A DNA stretch of 64,000 nucleotides from Coprinus comatus (lineage: Eukaryota; Basidiomycota; Agaricomycetes; Agaricales; Agaricaceae), in the NCBI GenBank assembly GCA_034638255.1, contig JAWPGT010000011.1, forward strand, positions 434,001 to 498,000, in the 5' to 3' direction. Positions 35,785 through 46,867 of the stretch are shown here, piece after piece (the first letter of the stretch is position 1; each line of letters opens with the position of its first letter). A program made the position numbers and the translations under genes. Below the pieces are notes generated by a model. That model saw nothing but the letters and a program-made list of their open reading frames with translations. It made no database searches and was not told the DNA's origin.

Positions 35785-36002
35785 GAACGGAAGGATATCC
35801 AAAGATGAACATCAGCAATTTGACGACCTGTCGACGAACTTGACATTTTGGATCGATGAATCAAAGTCAGGATTGTCCTTCCGGCTTGCAATGTGGTCTC
35901 GTTTTGGTAGTATTACCCGAGGTATGGGCTGGAATCTCATGATATGTCCAAGTTCAAATCCTCTCCGAAAATTCCATTTCAATTTTCAAACTCATGAACT
36001 TG
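35785..36002 (+). pseudogene. F-box family member 3, middle fragment left of the duplicon
   Basis: The frame reads TNLTFWIDESKSGLSFRLAM and WSRFGSITRG, then a GTATGG donor, which matches the family block SNIAYWVDNLKPRLSFRVAM and its following intron in member 2. The F-box part is absent, and upstream stops close the frame at about 35780. The fragment runs into the short repeat and inverted duplicon that start at about 36003. The rest of the family sequence resumes at 39317. Confidence 0.65.
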
Positions 36003-36070
36003 TTCGAAACTTCCGACTATTAGTCAAACAAAGCAAGGAACAGACCAAAATTCAAAGCATGCTCAACGTT
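36003..36070 (+). repeat. Short dispersed repeat (about 70 bp), copy 2
   Basis: This stretch is nearly identical to 21021-21090 in the same orientation (TTCGAAACTTCCGACTATTA at its start). It abuts the left end of inverted duplicon copy B. Confidence 0.85.
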
Positions 36071-39000
36071 ATTACACATGCATTTCAAGTACTACTTATA
36101 CAAACAATAAGATACCCGCCGTGTTAGTACTAGTTTTAACAATTTGTCTTTAGTGCCTGTTATGATCGTCTGCACTGATGTTAATCTTGTTCTGTGTACG
36201 ATATATTAACAATTCAGAACTTCATACACAATTCAGAATCAAGTACAACTCACATTATAGCATAGGTTATTGTATTGAACCCGGGTGTGGGTTTATCTTC
36301 GAGAATGCGAGTGAAATAGTAGGAAGCTTTGATTCTACCCACAATTATGATTTCCCCCATCTCCCTGACCGACAACCTCCATAAACTTCTTGTAAATGGT
36401 TTCATCTCGGCATGTTATCCCAGTCTGAAGCTCCCCATCCATCGTTGTCGACTGGTTCCAACCCAAGTCTCCGGCCGAACGTGAAAAAATATAATACAAC
36501 CCCATAATCCATCCTTTCAACTCAGAATTCTCTTCCCGAACAGCCTGAAGAGGTCCATCTTCAAAATCATTTCTCAAAGAAAGCCACAAAGCCTTTAATG
36601 TGTACACCTCGATGGTGTTGGCGGAGTCCCAATGGAGTAAATATTTATGAACCTTGAGCACGTTCTTGAAGCGAAGTTTCTTCTTCTGCGAAAAGTCATA
36701 AAAATGGCTACCCAAAGAAGGACCCAAAAAAACGATTGTAGATCATGATAGAATTCATGATTCACATTATTCTTTGGTCTTATCAGTTCAACCGCCATAA
36801 ATGGTAAGGTCCCTGTCCGATTGAGTCTCGCTTGAACTGAGTCACCTTTCTCATCTAATAGAGAGGCCATACCCAGTCACCCAGGACTCCGTTGAGCTCG
36901 TCACTACTCTTTCTGGAAAACATTATATTATTGTCGCTTATATCGCGGTGAAGGACCTTTCCTTCCTTCCAAGCCGCATAGTGACCTATAGAAGTTGAGA
37001 ATTGCCGAAAAAAGAAGGTCATTAACTTGGTACTCACACTTAACAGCATCCAACCATACCTTTTTAAACTCAGAAACGTTACAAAGTTCCCAGAGTCTCC
37101 CATACAATGGCATTGCAATAACTTGTAAATCACGTTGTTCAAATTGTGTCATAGAGTCAGTCCATGAAGGTTCGTTGGTCCAGGGCAGCTCCAATTCGCT
37201 TGCTGTGTAATGGGTAGCGAATAAAAGATCAGGGAGATGGTCTCGCATCCGAGGAACCTTGTCCCAGAGGTGCTTCATGATAAATGGTTCTGACATGGAA
37301 TTCCTGATAATTGTCAGTGGCCAGTAAAGTTTGAGTGCGACATTGTGTCGTGGTGGAAGATCTGGAAAAATCGCTGTCGTCTTGTAGACTGATGTCATGC
37401 GGCCAAATAGCCCTCCTGGACGAATAAGGGTTTCATGAATGATGAATTTGGTGGTGTCTGAATGACAGGGTTTATTCTTCGTCCAGGCCTGAGATACTTC
37501 CCCATAACGTGGATTGAACTCGAAGATCCATTCCTGTAATGATTTCCCAGCCCAGTCCTTGGAAGCGACAACTGAGTCCGACCAGTGTGACCTCATCTCA
37601 ACTGAACCAACCTCCTCTTTAGTGAAGACAGCCTTTCCACCACCGTCTTTGTTGTAATGTTGGTGTTCACGAACCACAGGAGCCGTGAGGAACGGATTAA
37701 AGCCCGAAGTTTGAGCGGTTGAGAGACATGTAGCAAAAACAATGAGAGCAAAGTCATGGGGCCGCTTCCTTATATCGATCCATTCTGTGCAGAGGCATGA
37801 CATCCTATCGATGTAGGTGAGGGATATGTTGAAGTTCTCAACGTTGACGCCGACATTGTACAGACGGACAGTGCTAGATATGCATTCCAACCCATAATGA
37901 ATGAGTCGAAGTTGTGCATTGGTGAGTTGATCAATTTTCGCCTTTTTTCTTGGGCGATCATCGGATAATTCACCACTGGATTCAGACATACGACGTTTCC
38001 TACTAAAGGATGCCGGGGTATAAAAGTATAAGTTCAAGGTTCGACAATGGTATGTGTAAAACAATTCCATTTACCTGGTTTTAAATTCCCAGGCATGCTT
38101 AACGTTGGCGTAATTCCGGTGTGTGGTTTCTGTTACCCATGCAGGAGAGGGGGTCATGGACAAGGTCAGCATATCTGGCTTGCGTTGTGCGGTTTCGGTG
38201 ACAAAATAAACTAGGCCCTTCCTTTGCCAAAAACGGTCGACGAGTGTTTTAAAATCTGGAACGCGGTCCCCAAATGTACTGACAATGCGCCTGAGGGTGC
38301 TCTTCACCAAATCAAGGAAAGGAATATACATGTGCTCCTCTCCGTTCCCGAAGTGGGACATGTATATTTTCGATAGAGTTTCATCTAGTTCCCAGGTTTC
38401 GCGATGATGGAAGTGGTGGAGGGTGTCATTATCCAGACGAAAGATATGCCGAATGAATTGTTGCAAAGGAATATCAGATTTAACGTGACCGGTGAGGTAA
38501 TTCTGCAGTATTGGTACAAGGTTATCGAGTTTGAAGTCCTGGAGGTTCGATGTGTGATTGGATTCAGTAGTAGTAGGAGTCGTGAGATCAAAGTCTACCC
38601 TTGCTTTCAGCATTTTGAGTTGATTGATATAAAATGAACGCACCAGAACTACTATAGCTGTAGAAACTTGAAAATGAAGATCCACCGTTAGAATAGCCCG
38701 AGTCCGAATTAGTCGATGCAGGCGACATTTCCATGACGTCGAGAAGTTCTTCGGGTCTCGCTGTATTTAGGAGGTTTGCAGACATGGTGTGTATGAGACA
38801 AATCCAAGAAGCAGAGTGTTGTGGATATATAGAACCTGTGTATGTGCACGTGTCTGGTGGTTCGAGTCACCAGGATTAAGGTAGAAGAACCTGCCTTTTA
38901 ATTATCCTTTGGGTTATGTTCATGACATCTCTTCCGCTATAGAATTAAAAAGGAGGAGAATGAGTATATAATCAGTAGTAATTACGATTAAGAATAATGG

Positions 39001-39316
39001 ACCATTAAAGATTAAAGGTAGGAAACGAAAAGAAAAAAGAAAAAGAAGTTAGACCAAAGAAGAAGAAAACATTAGAGTATTAAAGTGGGCACCAAAGTGG
39101 GCACCAAACTAGGAAACATAAAAATTAACAAAAGAAAGGTAAAAAGAAGACATCGATAAACCAGAAGAATCAGAATCAAACCAATAATCAAGAAAATTAA
39201 ATGAAAAAAAAAAAAACAGAACAAAGAAAAACACACCACCATCCTCACCACCCACCAACTTCACCACCTACCCCATCCTCCTCACTTCCACTTCCACTCC
39301 CACTCCCACTTCCATG
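36061..39316 (-). repeat. Inverted segmental duplication, copy B (about 3.3 kb)
   Basis: Reverse complement of 16564-19908. The match runs from CCATG at 39312-39316, through the FunK1 promoter and gene, down to the GCCGTGTTAGTACTAG word at 36119-36134, then more loosely to GCATGCTCAACGTT at 36057-36070. A 12-bp tandem duplication (GTGGGCACCAAA) near 39083-39108 is present here but not in copy A. F-box gene sequence flanks it on both sides. Confidence 0.9.
36335..38785 (-). pseudogene. FunK1-type kinase, copy B (two frameshifts)
   Basis: The coding reading starts MSANLLNTARPEEL at 38785 and follows copy A exon by exon, including LHRDISDNNIMFS. At about 36872 one base is missing relative to copy A, inside the codons for the DFG-equivalent GDWDMAS, so the frame shifts in the kinase core. 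A second 1-bp loss lies near 36706, in the WVAIFYDF region. In contrast, the C-terminal end (TGITCRDETIYKKFMEVVGQ, stop at 36335) keeps the frame that copy A has lost. A functional kinase is unlikely unless these are sequencing errors. Confidence 0.85.
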
Positions 39317-39801
39317 GGGGATAGGTTATTACCAGGATACTACATCGATACTGGGCGAGTATCAGTGGAAACCATTACATCTCGGGTCCATTCACATACA
39401 AAAACTCCATCTTCGTAGCTGGAAAGAACAACGAACTCAAATTCGGACTCACCTCCCTTGACTCGGACCTGTCTCAGGATACAATTATCAAACTGCATTT
39501 CTTAAACGAGAGGAAATGGAATGTGCAGCCTTTGGTAGGTCCCACTACAAGTTTAATTGTTGATCATCACAAATGGTCGCTTGAATATTGCACGATATTT
39601 GTGGAGTTCGGACATGGAATGTATCAAGTTCCCCAGCTAAATCACTCTCCTGGAACACGAGCGAGAAAATGTGCACGGATTCTTGGGATGGATGAGAGTA
39701 GGGGACGTTTTGTAAGTACCGCGCAAGAACCCAAACCCAAACCCAAACCTTCCGCTCATTGTCGTAGAGGTGATAGCGAAATAGGCGCGGCTGTAGAATA
39801 A
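39317..39801 (+). pseudogene. F-box family member 3, C-terminal fragment right of the duplicon
   Basis: The frame reads GPFTYKNSIFVAGKNNELKF, DTIIKLHFLNERKWNVQPLV, GPTTSLIVDHHKWSLE and GMDESRGRFVST, aligning with the last exon of member 2 (DTTIKLGEQL, LSLDIIWYSW, GIDESRGRIV). The stretch coding the VDLVGHG block and the start of the last exon is missing between this piece and the left fragment. The insertion was therefore accompanied by a deletion, or the two pieces come from different copies. Confidence 0.65.
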
Positions 39802-39859
39802 ACCTTGAAAAAAAAATGATATTGAATATGTATGATTAAAACAAAACCAACCCCTCTCA

Positions 39860-41353
39860 TCACGAATTCAACTGTTCCTTCAAATTCTTCACTACAGTTC
39901 CTAATCTTTCTTTCCTTAACGGAATCCATAATACTTCACCCCCTCCACTTCCGGCGCCAGAAACAACAAGTCCATGATCCCTAAATTCTCCTAATAACGC
40001 ACGAAGTGCTGTATCATTTGTTGCCAAGAAATTCGTCCTTGCTAAAGTCATCATAGCACCTTGGTCTACACCATAGTTTGATAATTCCATGTTCGCATTG
40101 GTATTTGTATTTCCACCCAGTTCTTCAATACTCTCTAATTGTCTCTCTCCTAGTAACAAGAAGAATTTTCGAGCTTTGAGTGTTACTGAAGCTAAAACAT
40201 GAAGAGCGGCCGTTTCTGTCATCGCTGTGTTTATTCCTCCTACACCTCCCGCACCAACTCCTGCAGTTAGAGTGGTAGTAGCCGGTTGTAATGAGGATTG
40301 AAGGAGTGATGATGCAGTTGATTTACGTGGTCCACCACCATGAGAACCTGAGAGGATGGTATGGTCTGAAGAAGAGAGTTCGTAATCGTATGGTTGGAGT
40401 GTTGTCAGATCGTGATATAGAAAAGAAAAACCACGTGGTTGGAGTTGAGGTGTTGGTATTTCTCTGGGTGGAGTGAGGGTAGGTGATTGAGGTGGATTTG
40501 ATAAGGAAGATGATGAGAGGAAAGGTTTACGAGTAGTAGCTTCTGATGAAGTCCAGATGAGACCTGAATTAATGTGATCAACGGAAGCAGTAATGTGAAT
40601 GTTGTGTGTAAGTGCCAATAAGGATAAAATGGATTTAGCTTTTGAAGTACGGAGGCTGGTGGAATCGATGTTATGGATGATGATGTATAGATGTTGGTGA
40701 GTATTTGAGAAGAAGTCGGAGATACGTTGTGCTAGCTTCTCTGGTGTATTTGACGTTGATCCGGGGAACATCTCTTGGATTTCGGGAATGTTGGATTCAA
40801 TATTACTGAGAAGATCTTTTAGAGTAAAATCTGGTTGGAATGCTTCGCCGATGATGACATGACCCTCTGGAGAACACCAGTTTGAGGCGAATTCGTCGAG
40901 TAATAAACGTTTAGAACCATAACCATAACAGAGAATGTTAAACCCTTCTTGTAGCTCGATCATAAACCTCTGAAAGAGTGTATTCTTTATATCAGCATCA
41001 GACATTAATGTCGAGAGCAGAGGTTTAATCCGTGGCTGAGCATTATCAATAGCGGCACTGTATTCTTCCGCTGTTAAAGGAAGAACAAGGTTCGAGAAGA
41101 CATTGGCTGAGGTTTGGGATCGTTGAGAGTGGGCAGTAAAGTATGCGTCGAAAGAGGTTTGCACAAGGATTTTCGAAGATTGTGTAGTAAATTTTGACTT
41201 ATGTTTTCCTTTGCCTTTAGTTGGGGATTTGGAAGGAGAGGGAAGAACATCATCCTCTTGATCAGAGTCTGAAGAAAGACCTTCTTCGATTTCTTCTTCT
41301 GAAGAGGTTCCAGGTTCTGAGTCTATGATTTGTTTCCTGAGAGATCTAGACAT
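39860..41353 (-). CDS. ORC2: Origin recognition complex subunit 2
   Basis: ORC2 is part of the six-subunit complex that marks replication origins in the nucleus. A single uninterrupted frame from ATG 41353 to 39860 encodes 497 residues. An acidic Ser-rich N-terminus (SSEEEIEEGLSSDSDQEDD) is followed by the ORC2 AAA-like domain: FQRFMIELQEGFNILCYGYG-SKRLLLDEFA carries the family's Walker-A-like GYGSKR, YIIIHNIDSTSLRTSKAK is the Walker-B-equivalent region, and HITASVDHINSGLIWT is the classic ORC2 block. The C-terminal winged-helix part runs from KFFLLLGERQ to the end. A Gly/Ala-rich insertion sits near residues 370-395. The lack of introns is unusual among its neighbours. Confidence 0.93.
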   Translation of the reverse strand: MSRSLRKQIIDSEPGTSSEEEIEEGLSSDSDQEDDVLPSPSKSPTKGKGKHKSKFTTQSSKILVQTSFDAYFTAHSQRSQTSANVFSNLVLPLTAEEYSAAIDNAQPRIKPLLSTLMSDADIKNTLFQRFMIELQEGFNILCYGYGSKRLLLDEFASNWCSPEGHVIIGEAFQPDFTLKDLLSNIESNIPEIQEMFPGSTSNTPEKLAQRISDFFSNTHQHLYIIIHNIDSTSLRTSKAKSILSLLALTHNIHITASVDHINSGLIWTSSEATTRKPFLSSSSLSNPPQSPTLTPPREIPTPQLQPRGFSFLYHDLTTLQPYDYELSSSDHTILSGSHGGGPRKSTASSLLQSSLQPATTTLTAGVGAGGVGGINTAMTETAALHVLASVTLKARKFFLLLGERQLESIEELGGNTNTNANMELSNYGVDQGAMMTLARTNFLATNDTALRALLGEFRDHGLVVSGAGSGGGEVLWIPLRKERLGTVVKNLKEQLNS

Positions 41354-41670
41354 GGTGGTGTTATGTTAAGTGCTTACTACTAACATATGACCACGCGCTT
41401 GCTTTGTTTGGCTTTGTCGCTGTTGGCAAATAGCGCGTCTTCATCATCCCCTTAGCCTGAACTTGTCTATTGGAATAGAATGAAATTTACCGATTTTTTT
41501 TTGTTTATCTGAATTCGACAGTGATTGCATGAAAGACGCAGTAGATATATTGCAGTGGAAATGAGGGTGAATCCTAAATCCTAAATGCCTACATTTATTA
41601 CATAAGCAGGTTTTTCATTTCAGGGCTCAGGTTCTCAGCAACTTACACCAGTACTTGTTACACCATTCCA
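41354..41670. promoter_or_regulatory. Divergent promoter region between ORC2 and an unknown gene
   Basis: These 317 bp separate two start codons that point away from each other. No TATA box or clear operator is visible. The segment around 41570-41585 contains a short direct repeat (ATCCTAAATCCTAAA). Confidence 0.5.
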
Positions 41671-42333
41671 ATGTCCTTGTCACCTCACCAAAAAGCTATA
41701 TTTTTTCGTGCCAACGCTCTGAAGGAAGGTATTGCCATCGTGCGTAGAGTACTCGCCAACCATGACTGCTCCAATGGCTTAACCACTTCCGACATCTACC
41801 AACTCGCTTCTCGGGAAGCAGCGCCTCCAGACTACAAAGGCGACCCACGATTCGACTTCACCTCAGGTAACAAATTCAACTACCCACCTCAAAACAACCA
41901 CCCTGTGCGGTCAAAAGTGTACGTAGTTTGGTGACGAATTGCGATTTACCACTTATATCAAACTAGGTTCTTGAAACGTTCTATTCTTCCCACCTTGGTA
42001 GGAAGCCAGGAGATCAAGAAAATGGTGGTGACTCGAGAAATTACAGCACCCATTCAGGCCAAAAGCAAGAAAGGAAAGGTATTGGCGAAAACAATTAGTG
42101 CCTCCCCGGAATCCCCTGCAACTGTGAAAGCCTGGGTCTGGAAACCTATTCCCCCGGCTGAAAGAAATCCCCTGGTCAATGAGGTGCGGAAGGAACCTTT
42201 TGGTGCTCCAGTTGGTGTGAATGAGGACTGGTCACATCTGAACAAGAGAAGGCGGGGTGCGCGAGAGGAAAAGGTCCAGAGAGACATTAAGTTCATGAAA
42301 CAATTGCGGGAAATGGACAAGAAAGCGTTATAA
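41671..42333 (+). CDS. Conserved-looking hypothetical protein (204 aa)
   Basis: Exons 41671-41918 and 41967-42333 join across a 48-bp GT...AG intron and give 204 residues. The start is MSLSPHQKAIFFRANALKEG. The N-terminal half contains ALKEGIAIVRRVLANHD and LTTSDIYQLASREAAPP. The C-terminal half is basic (KSKKGKVLAKT, KRRRGAREEKVQRDIKFMKQ), which suggests nucleic-acid or ribosome association. It could be a mitochondrial ribosomal or nucleolar protein, but no family was recognised. The gene is divergent from ORC2 and looks intact. Confidence 0.65.
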
Positions 42334-42645
42334 TTTTCCAGTGGCGACGGTAAGTATACTAGGTTACATCGCAAGCGCGTACTCATCTTATAATTTACAT
42401 TTAGATCATAATAGATATACAATTGTCGTCATCATACATTTCGTTTCCTTCATAATTTGGACAAGTTAATTTACACAAACCCGTTGCACAAACTGAAAGA
42501 ATGGTTCGAAAAGAAATACAACCTTGTCATGGAAATACCAACGGTAGAAGACGTCGAGCTTCATTCCGGCTCAAGCCCAAATTCTTTTCTGCTTCTAATG
42601 GCTCCGGGTTCTGTGGTGGTTGGTTAAAATGTGATGGGATAAGAA
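42334..42645. other. Convergent intergenic region
   Basis: Spacer between the unknown plus-strand gene and the minus-strand membrane protein gene. A minus-strand open frame overlapping 42054-42422 is a shadow of the real gene. Nothing else was seen. Confidence 0.4.
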
Positions 42646-43930
42646 TTAAGTATAGCCCGTTCTTACCGTTTGTGTCATCACATGTGGCCTATCCGTCCAA
42701 ACCTCTCTTTCCACTATTATACCTCCTACACTGGGTTGCTTGCTTGACACTCCAGCTTGCTTCCTGTACATAAACTTCCTCAAGGGACAGTTGAGGATCC
42801 TGGTTGTTTTTCCACTCTTTGCCCTGACTTCTCCCCACTCCAGCCGGTTGTTGAATAGGACAAGTAGCTCGATAACATACAGCTTAGTGAGGATGACTCC
42901 TGGTATCATAAATGCGCCCGTTCTCTGGTGTACCATGCTGAATGCAAAAAATAGGACAGCCACCAAAGCTGGAATTGTTGGGTTGAGGATGATATTTGTT
43001 TTTGTGGGTATATCAGACGTCACCTGTTATCATTCCTGATTCAACCAATACTCGTATAATATTTGTTCCCAGGTGAGAAGTCGTCGATAAACCAGCTGCC
43101 TGAGTGTTCAAAAACTAAAAAATCACAGTCAATGAATTGTTTCGAAATCAAACAAGGATCTTACATGGTATAGCATGCATCCAGTGATAACGACATCACT
43201 TGCGGCGTTGCAACCCGACCATAGCTGTTTAGTTCATTTGTCATGAGATGTTTATAGAAACTAAGGACTTGAGGAAAACATACGGGCAATAGGATGTCCA
43301 TAGCATAACTCGGAATGTTTGCATAATTGGTCGAACTGTACAATGTTACACCCAACGCGATCGCTGGTCCTGTAGAGAGTACGTTAAACTGTTCATATCT
43401 GGTAAGCCTTGTGTTCTTCTTTCCTTCAGTAAATATTGAAGATAAAAACCCACTACATGAATGATGATACTAGGAACCCAGGACTGTAGCACCGATCTCA
43501 AGTATAAAACAAAGAATACATGCACGGCCATCTCGACTAAGACGCATTGTCAAACAAGACAGTTTACGATTGATTTAATACTCACGAAAACCGGTCATAA
43601 TGGGGAGCATCAACCAAAGGGACAAGAACTCCCTTGGTGCTAAGTCCTGCAACATTCTGTTCTCGCATTCGAACATTAAATTTACTGTGTCGCTTGTCGA
43701 TAGAGCGGTTTGTACAATTGCGAGAAATAATAGCAGCAACACGAATATTTGTCTTGCGAGGCTATCCTTTGGGAAATTGATGTGATAAGCGTCTATTAAA
43801 ATCATTGTCAGGAAAGTTTTTTTTTCACATTGATTTAAGAAAATAATGCCCACATGTTTGAACGAAGATAATGCCGAGTAGGCCCCAGTTGATGAAAAAG
43901 GCTATAAGCTAACCATTTTTTCTCTGGTTA
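42646..43930 (-). CDS. DUF6534-like multi-pass membrane protein (5' end uncertain)
   Basis: Minus-strand exons encode successive hydrophobic segments: LIAFFINWGLLGIIFVQT (about 43870-43925), RQIFVLLLLFLAIVQTALST with LWLMLPIMTGF, VHVFFVLYLRSVLQSWVPSI followed by IIHVVGFYLQYLL, then IPSYAMDILL and LNSYGRVATPQVMSLSLDA. The end is ALVAVLFFAFSMV, ending GVILTKLYVIELLVLFNNR. The order of helices and the KLY...LL..LNNR-like ending resemble the DUF6534 family that is abundant in agaricomycetes. Exons are short with small introns. A start codon was not found upstream of 43930, and several residues typical of the family core are missing, so the gene may be decaying. Confidence 0.5.
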
Positions 43931-46288
43931 GTATATGTGTATATCATAGCTAGAAGGAATTATTACGAGCGCAGCTAGCCTAAAAGATTCATCATTTCCA
44001 GTTAGAGGTTGGAAGGGAGACGGTAGGTTTAAAAAAAAAAGCTCACACATTGCGATCATGAAAGTCAAGCGTCATGGTTGTTTCAAAGTTTACTTTCTGA
44101 CCATGGAATAGTCACAGTGGCCACCGTCAAGCTTAACTTGAAGAGAAGTGCAACTCCGCTCCAGTCGTAGTCGCGAGGGGATGGGGGGTTGACTGTGTAA
44201 ACAGGAACTCATATGTGATCGTTATTTATCTACTTGATGCTGTTCATCACTGCTATGTCTGGTTGTTGTGTTAAAAATAAAAAAATACTAAGGTACATCG
44301 CCCTTGGGAATCTTCTTACGATCATCGAATTTATTTATTCTTCTATATGTTTTGATGACATTGAATGTCGGCTTCTAGGGACACGACTCACTCATACAAG
44401 CGAAAGGTGCTTCTTATATGTAGCAGAGACATACCAATACTTTGGTGGTCATATGTCAGTTTCAATCATAATGCTATTATTGCAGACAGCTTTTTCATTG
44501 TACAAAATGATTTAACGGAGTGTTTCCGCCAACTTGGTTCAAGTTAATAGTTTCTGCAAGGTACTTTTGTATTCAGTAGCTATTGTTTCTCTTCATCATA
44601 GAATGCGTTAACAGCCTTAACATTCGGGATGTGTGTGAATGTGCACTGGTCAGTATCCCTAATGATGGTAAGTTGATGATCAACAGCAGTGGTGAAGTAC
44701 TAGTACATTATTGTCAAAAACAACACACGCTCCTGGCTGTTGGGCTATTTCCCCTTGTTATTTGTTATAGCTTCATGCTACTGAACCTGAAACTAATATG
44801 TTCAATGCAGGGGTAGTAGAAAATCAGATCCCGCTGAGCATCACTACCGCCTTGATCCTCAAATTCAAGAGATTTCAAGAGCTCGAGTACCATATGTCAA
44901 GCATTCCGACCACCAGCATATTTGAATTCAAGAAAATCTGAACACTAAATTTGAATTATACTGAATTTGGAGTTTATATCTATCGGGAGTGACCATTCAT
45001 TTGATCGGGCACTTTGGGAACATTTCACCACTCGATGGTATCATGGTTCCCACTTTAAAAGACTGAAGAGTGGGAATGTTGGGTGAGGAACATTACGTGT
45101 GAAGGAGTAAAAACAGCACATGCACATTATTGTCCAATATTGATATTGATATTGACGCAGATTCAGGCTGAGACATCGACTCGTTTCCTTTGGGCTCTGT
45201 GGAAAAATAGAGCATACATACTACTCAACCACTCAGCTCGGGGCTTGTGTTATCGCTCTCTGGAGTAGCTGTCAAGCATGTCAAGATCCAGCGCCTCGAT
45301 AAGGTAATTTTCTCAGAAGAATGCTGTCAGCATTTACTCGTTCATTAGGTAGTGGCTACTCCGAGTCTCCCATCACCCATCACCTCGAAGCCTCGGCGCC
45401 CAGTTGCAATCTCTGTAATCATGATATGAGTCTTGATGTTAGTTGTTGTGGTGCAGCTCCATGGAAGATTGTGCAATATGGTGGGCATTCGACCATTGGA
45501 GTATACGCAGTACAACAAATTTGATCGTCATGCTCAGCTCCAGAGGATTGGTTAATCATTTTATGATTTGTCCTGATCATTGCAGACGTCTTGAAATTAT
45601 GTTCCCCTGGTTCATGTAGCTAGTGAAAGTTACTATAGTCATTAGAGTGGTTCTGGAAGTTGATTTTCTTGTTATACTTATCACGCGGTGCTTCTGGCTC
45701 CCTCATCAATGCCAGAAAGTAGTGCCACGTTCTTCGAACTTCCCAGTGTCGAAAATTTTATGACAGTTCAAACGCTTGGGGTTCGTCATACAATCTTCAT
45801 CTGATATTGTTAGCTTTGCTGCGCTGATTTGAATTTATTTCTGCTGGGCGTTCCAATTTCCAGCGCCACTCCGAGAGGGCATGGTGAAAATAGAAATTTG
45901 ATGGACTATAAAAATGATTGTTTCAAAAGGTATACACACTAAGTTTGCTAAATCGCACCCATTAAAATCAAGGCACTACAAACCTCTAGGAGCTTTTGTG
46001 TTAGGGACTACGGAGAAAAGGACGTAATAACTGCGTGTTCAACGACTAATTAATGTGTAGTCGGATAGGACTTCCAAGATTCCCTCTTATCAAACATCCA
46101 TCATAAAACCCACACTAGTGTACGATGTCCTATTTTTGAAATTTCAAAAGCACCCATTCTCCACTTCAGTAGCATGACATGCCGCCACAATTTCGTAAAT
46201 ACCTTCTCTTTACGCGAAAATAACTTCATTGCGTCGATTGGGGGGTTCGAAGTTAAAAATAGAGGTACTTCTGTCAAGGCGTCCAGAG
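43931..46288. other. Gene-poor region with possible decayed membrane-protein exons
   Basis: About 2.4 kb. At 44234-44820 (+), open pieces such as LRYIALGNLLTIIEFIYSSI and LAVGLFPLVICYSFMLLNL are hydrophobic and could be remnants of another multi-pass membrane gene, but no intact frame or family match is visible. 44820-46288 shows no supportable gene. Confidence 0.3.
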
Positions 46289-46296
46289 TATAAAAT
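46289..46296 (+). promoter_or_regulatory. TATA box of the hydrophobin gene
   Basis: TATAAAAT lies 111-118 bp before the hydrophobin ATG. The A/C-rich leader that follows (AACATTCAACATTCAACACA) is typical of strongly expressed fungal genes. Confidence 0.65.
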
Positions 46297-46406
46297 CCTC
46301 GACGAAAAACATTCAACATTCAACACAACACATCGTGTAAATTCTCTCTAGCTCTCTAATAAGTCTTCTTCAACTACCAGTCACTCCTTGCTGCATTTTA
46401 ACAAAA

Positions 46407-46867
46407 ATGTTCTCCAAAATCGCTCTTTTCGCTGCCTCCGCCTTCGCCCTTGCCGCCTTTGCCGCCCCCACTCCTGGTGGTCCTGGCTCCAACGTCTGCA
46501 ATGTTGGCGAGCTCCAATGCTGTTCGTGCTCATTGTCCAATGTATTTTTTTTTCAGTCATTGAAGCCCTGACATCTGTTACATAGGCAACTCCGTTCAAT
46601 CTAGCAATGATGCTGCTGTTCAAGGACTCGCAGGCTTATTGGGCATTGCCTTGAGTAGCCTTACTGCTCAAGTCGGCCTTACCTGCAATCCTATTAGCGT
46701 CATTGGAGTCGGAAGTGGTGGCAACTGCAATGCTCAACCCGTTTGCTGCGAGAACAATAACTTCAGTAAGGATAACTTGAATAATTCTTGCGTTGTGAGA
46801 TGGCTAATGGACAACTTTAGACGGGGTTATCGCTCTCGGCTGTACCCCTGTTGCTGTCAACCTCTAG
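46407..46867 (+). CDS. Class I hydrophobin
   Basis: Hydrophobins are small secreted proteins that self-assemble into amphipathic films on aerial hyphae and fruiting bodies. Exons 46407-46521, 46586-46765 and 46821-46867 give 113 residues. The signal peptide is [20 protein letters not shown]. The eight Cys follow the class I pattern: one in NVCNVG, a pair in LQCCNS, one in LTCNP, one in GGNCNA, a pair in PVCCENN, and the last in LGCTPV. The introns fall inside the first Cys pair region and after the second pair, and both keep the frame. The C-terminus is [12 protein letters not shown]. The gene looks intact, with a TATA box upstream. Confidence 0.95.
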
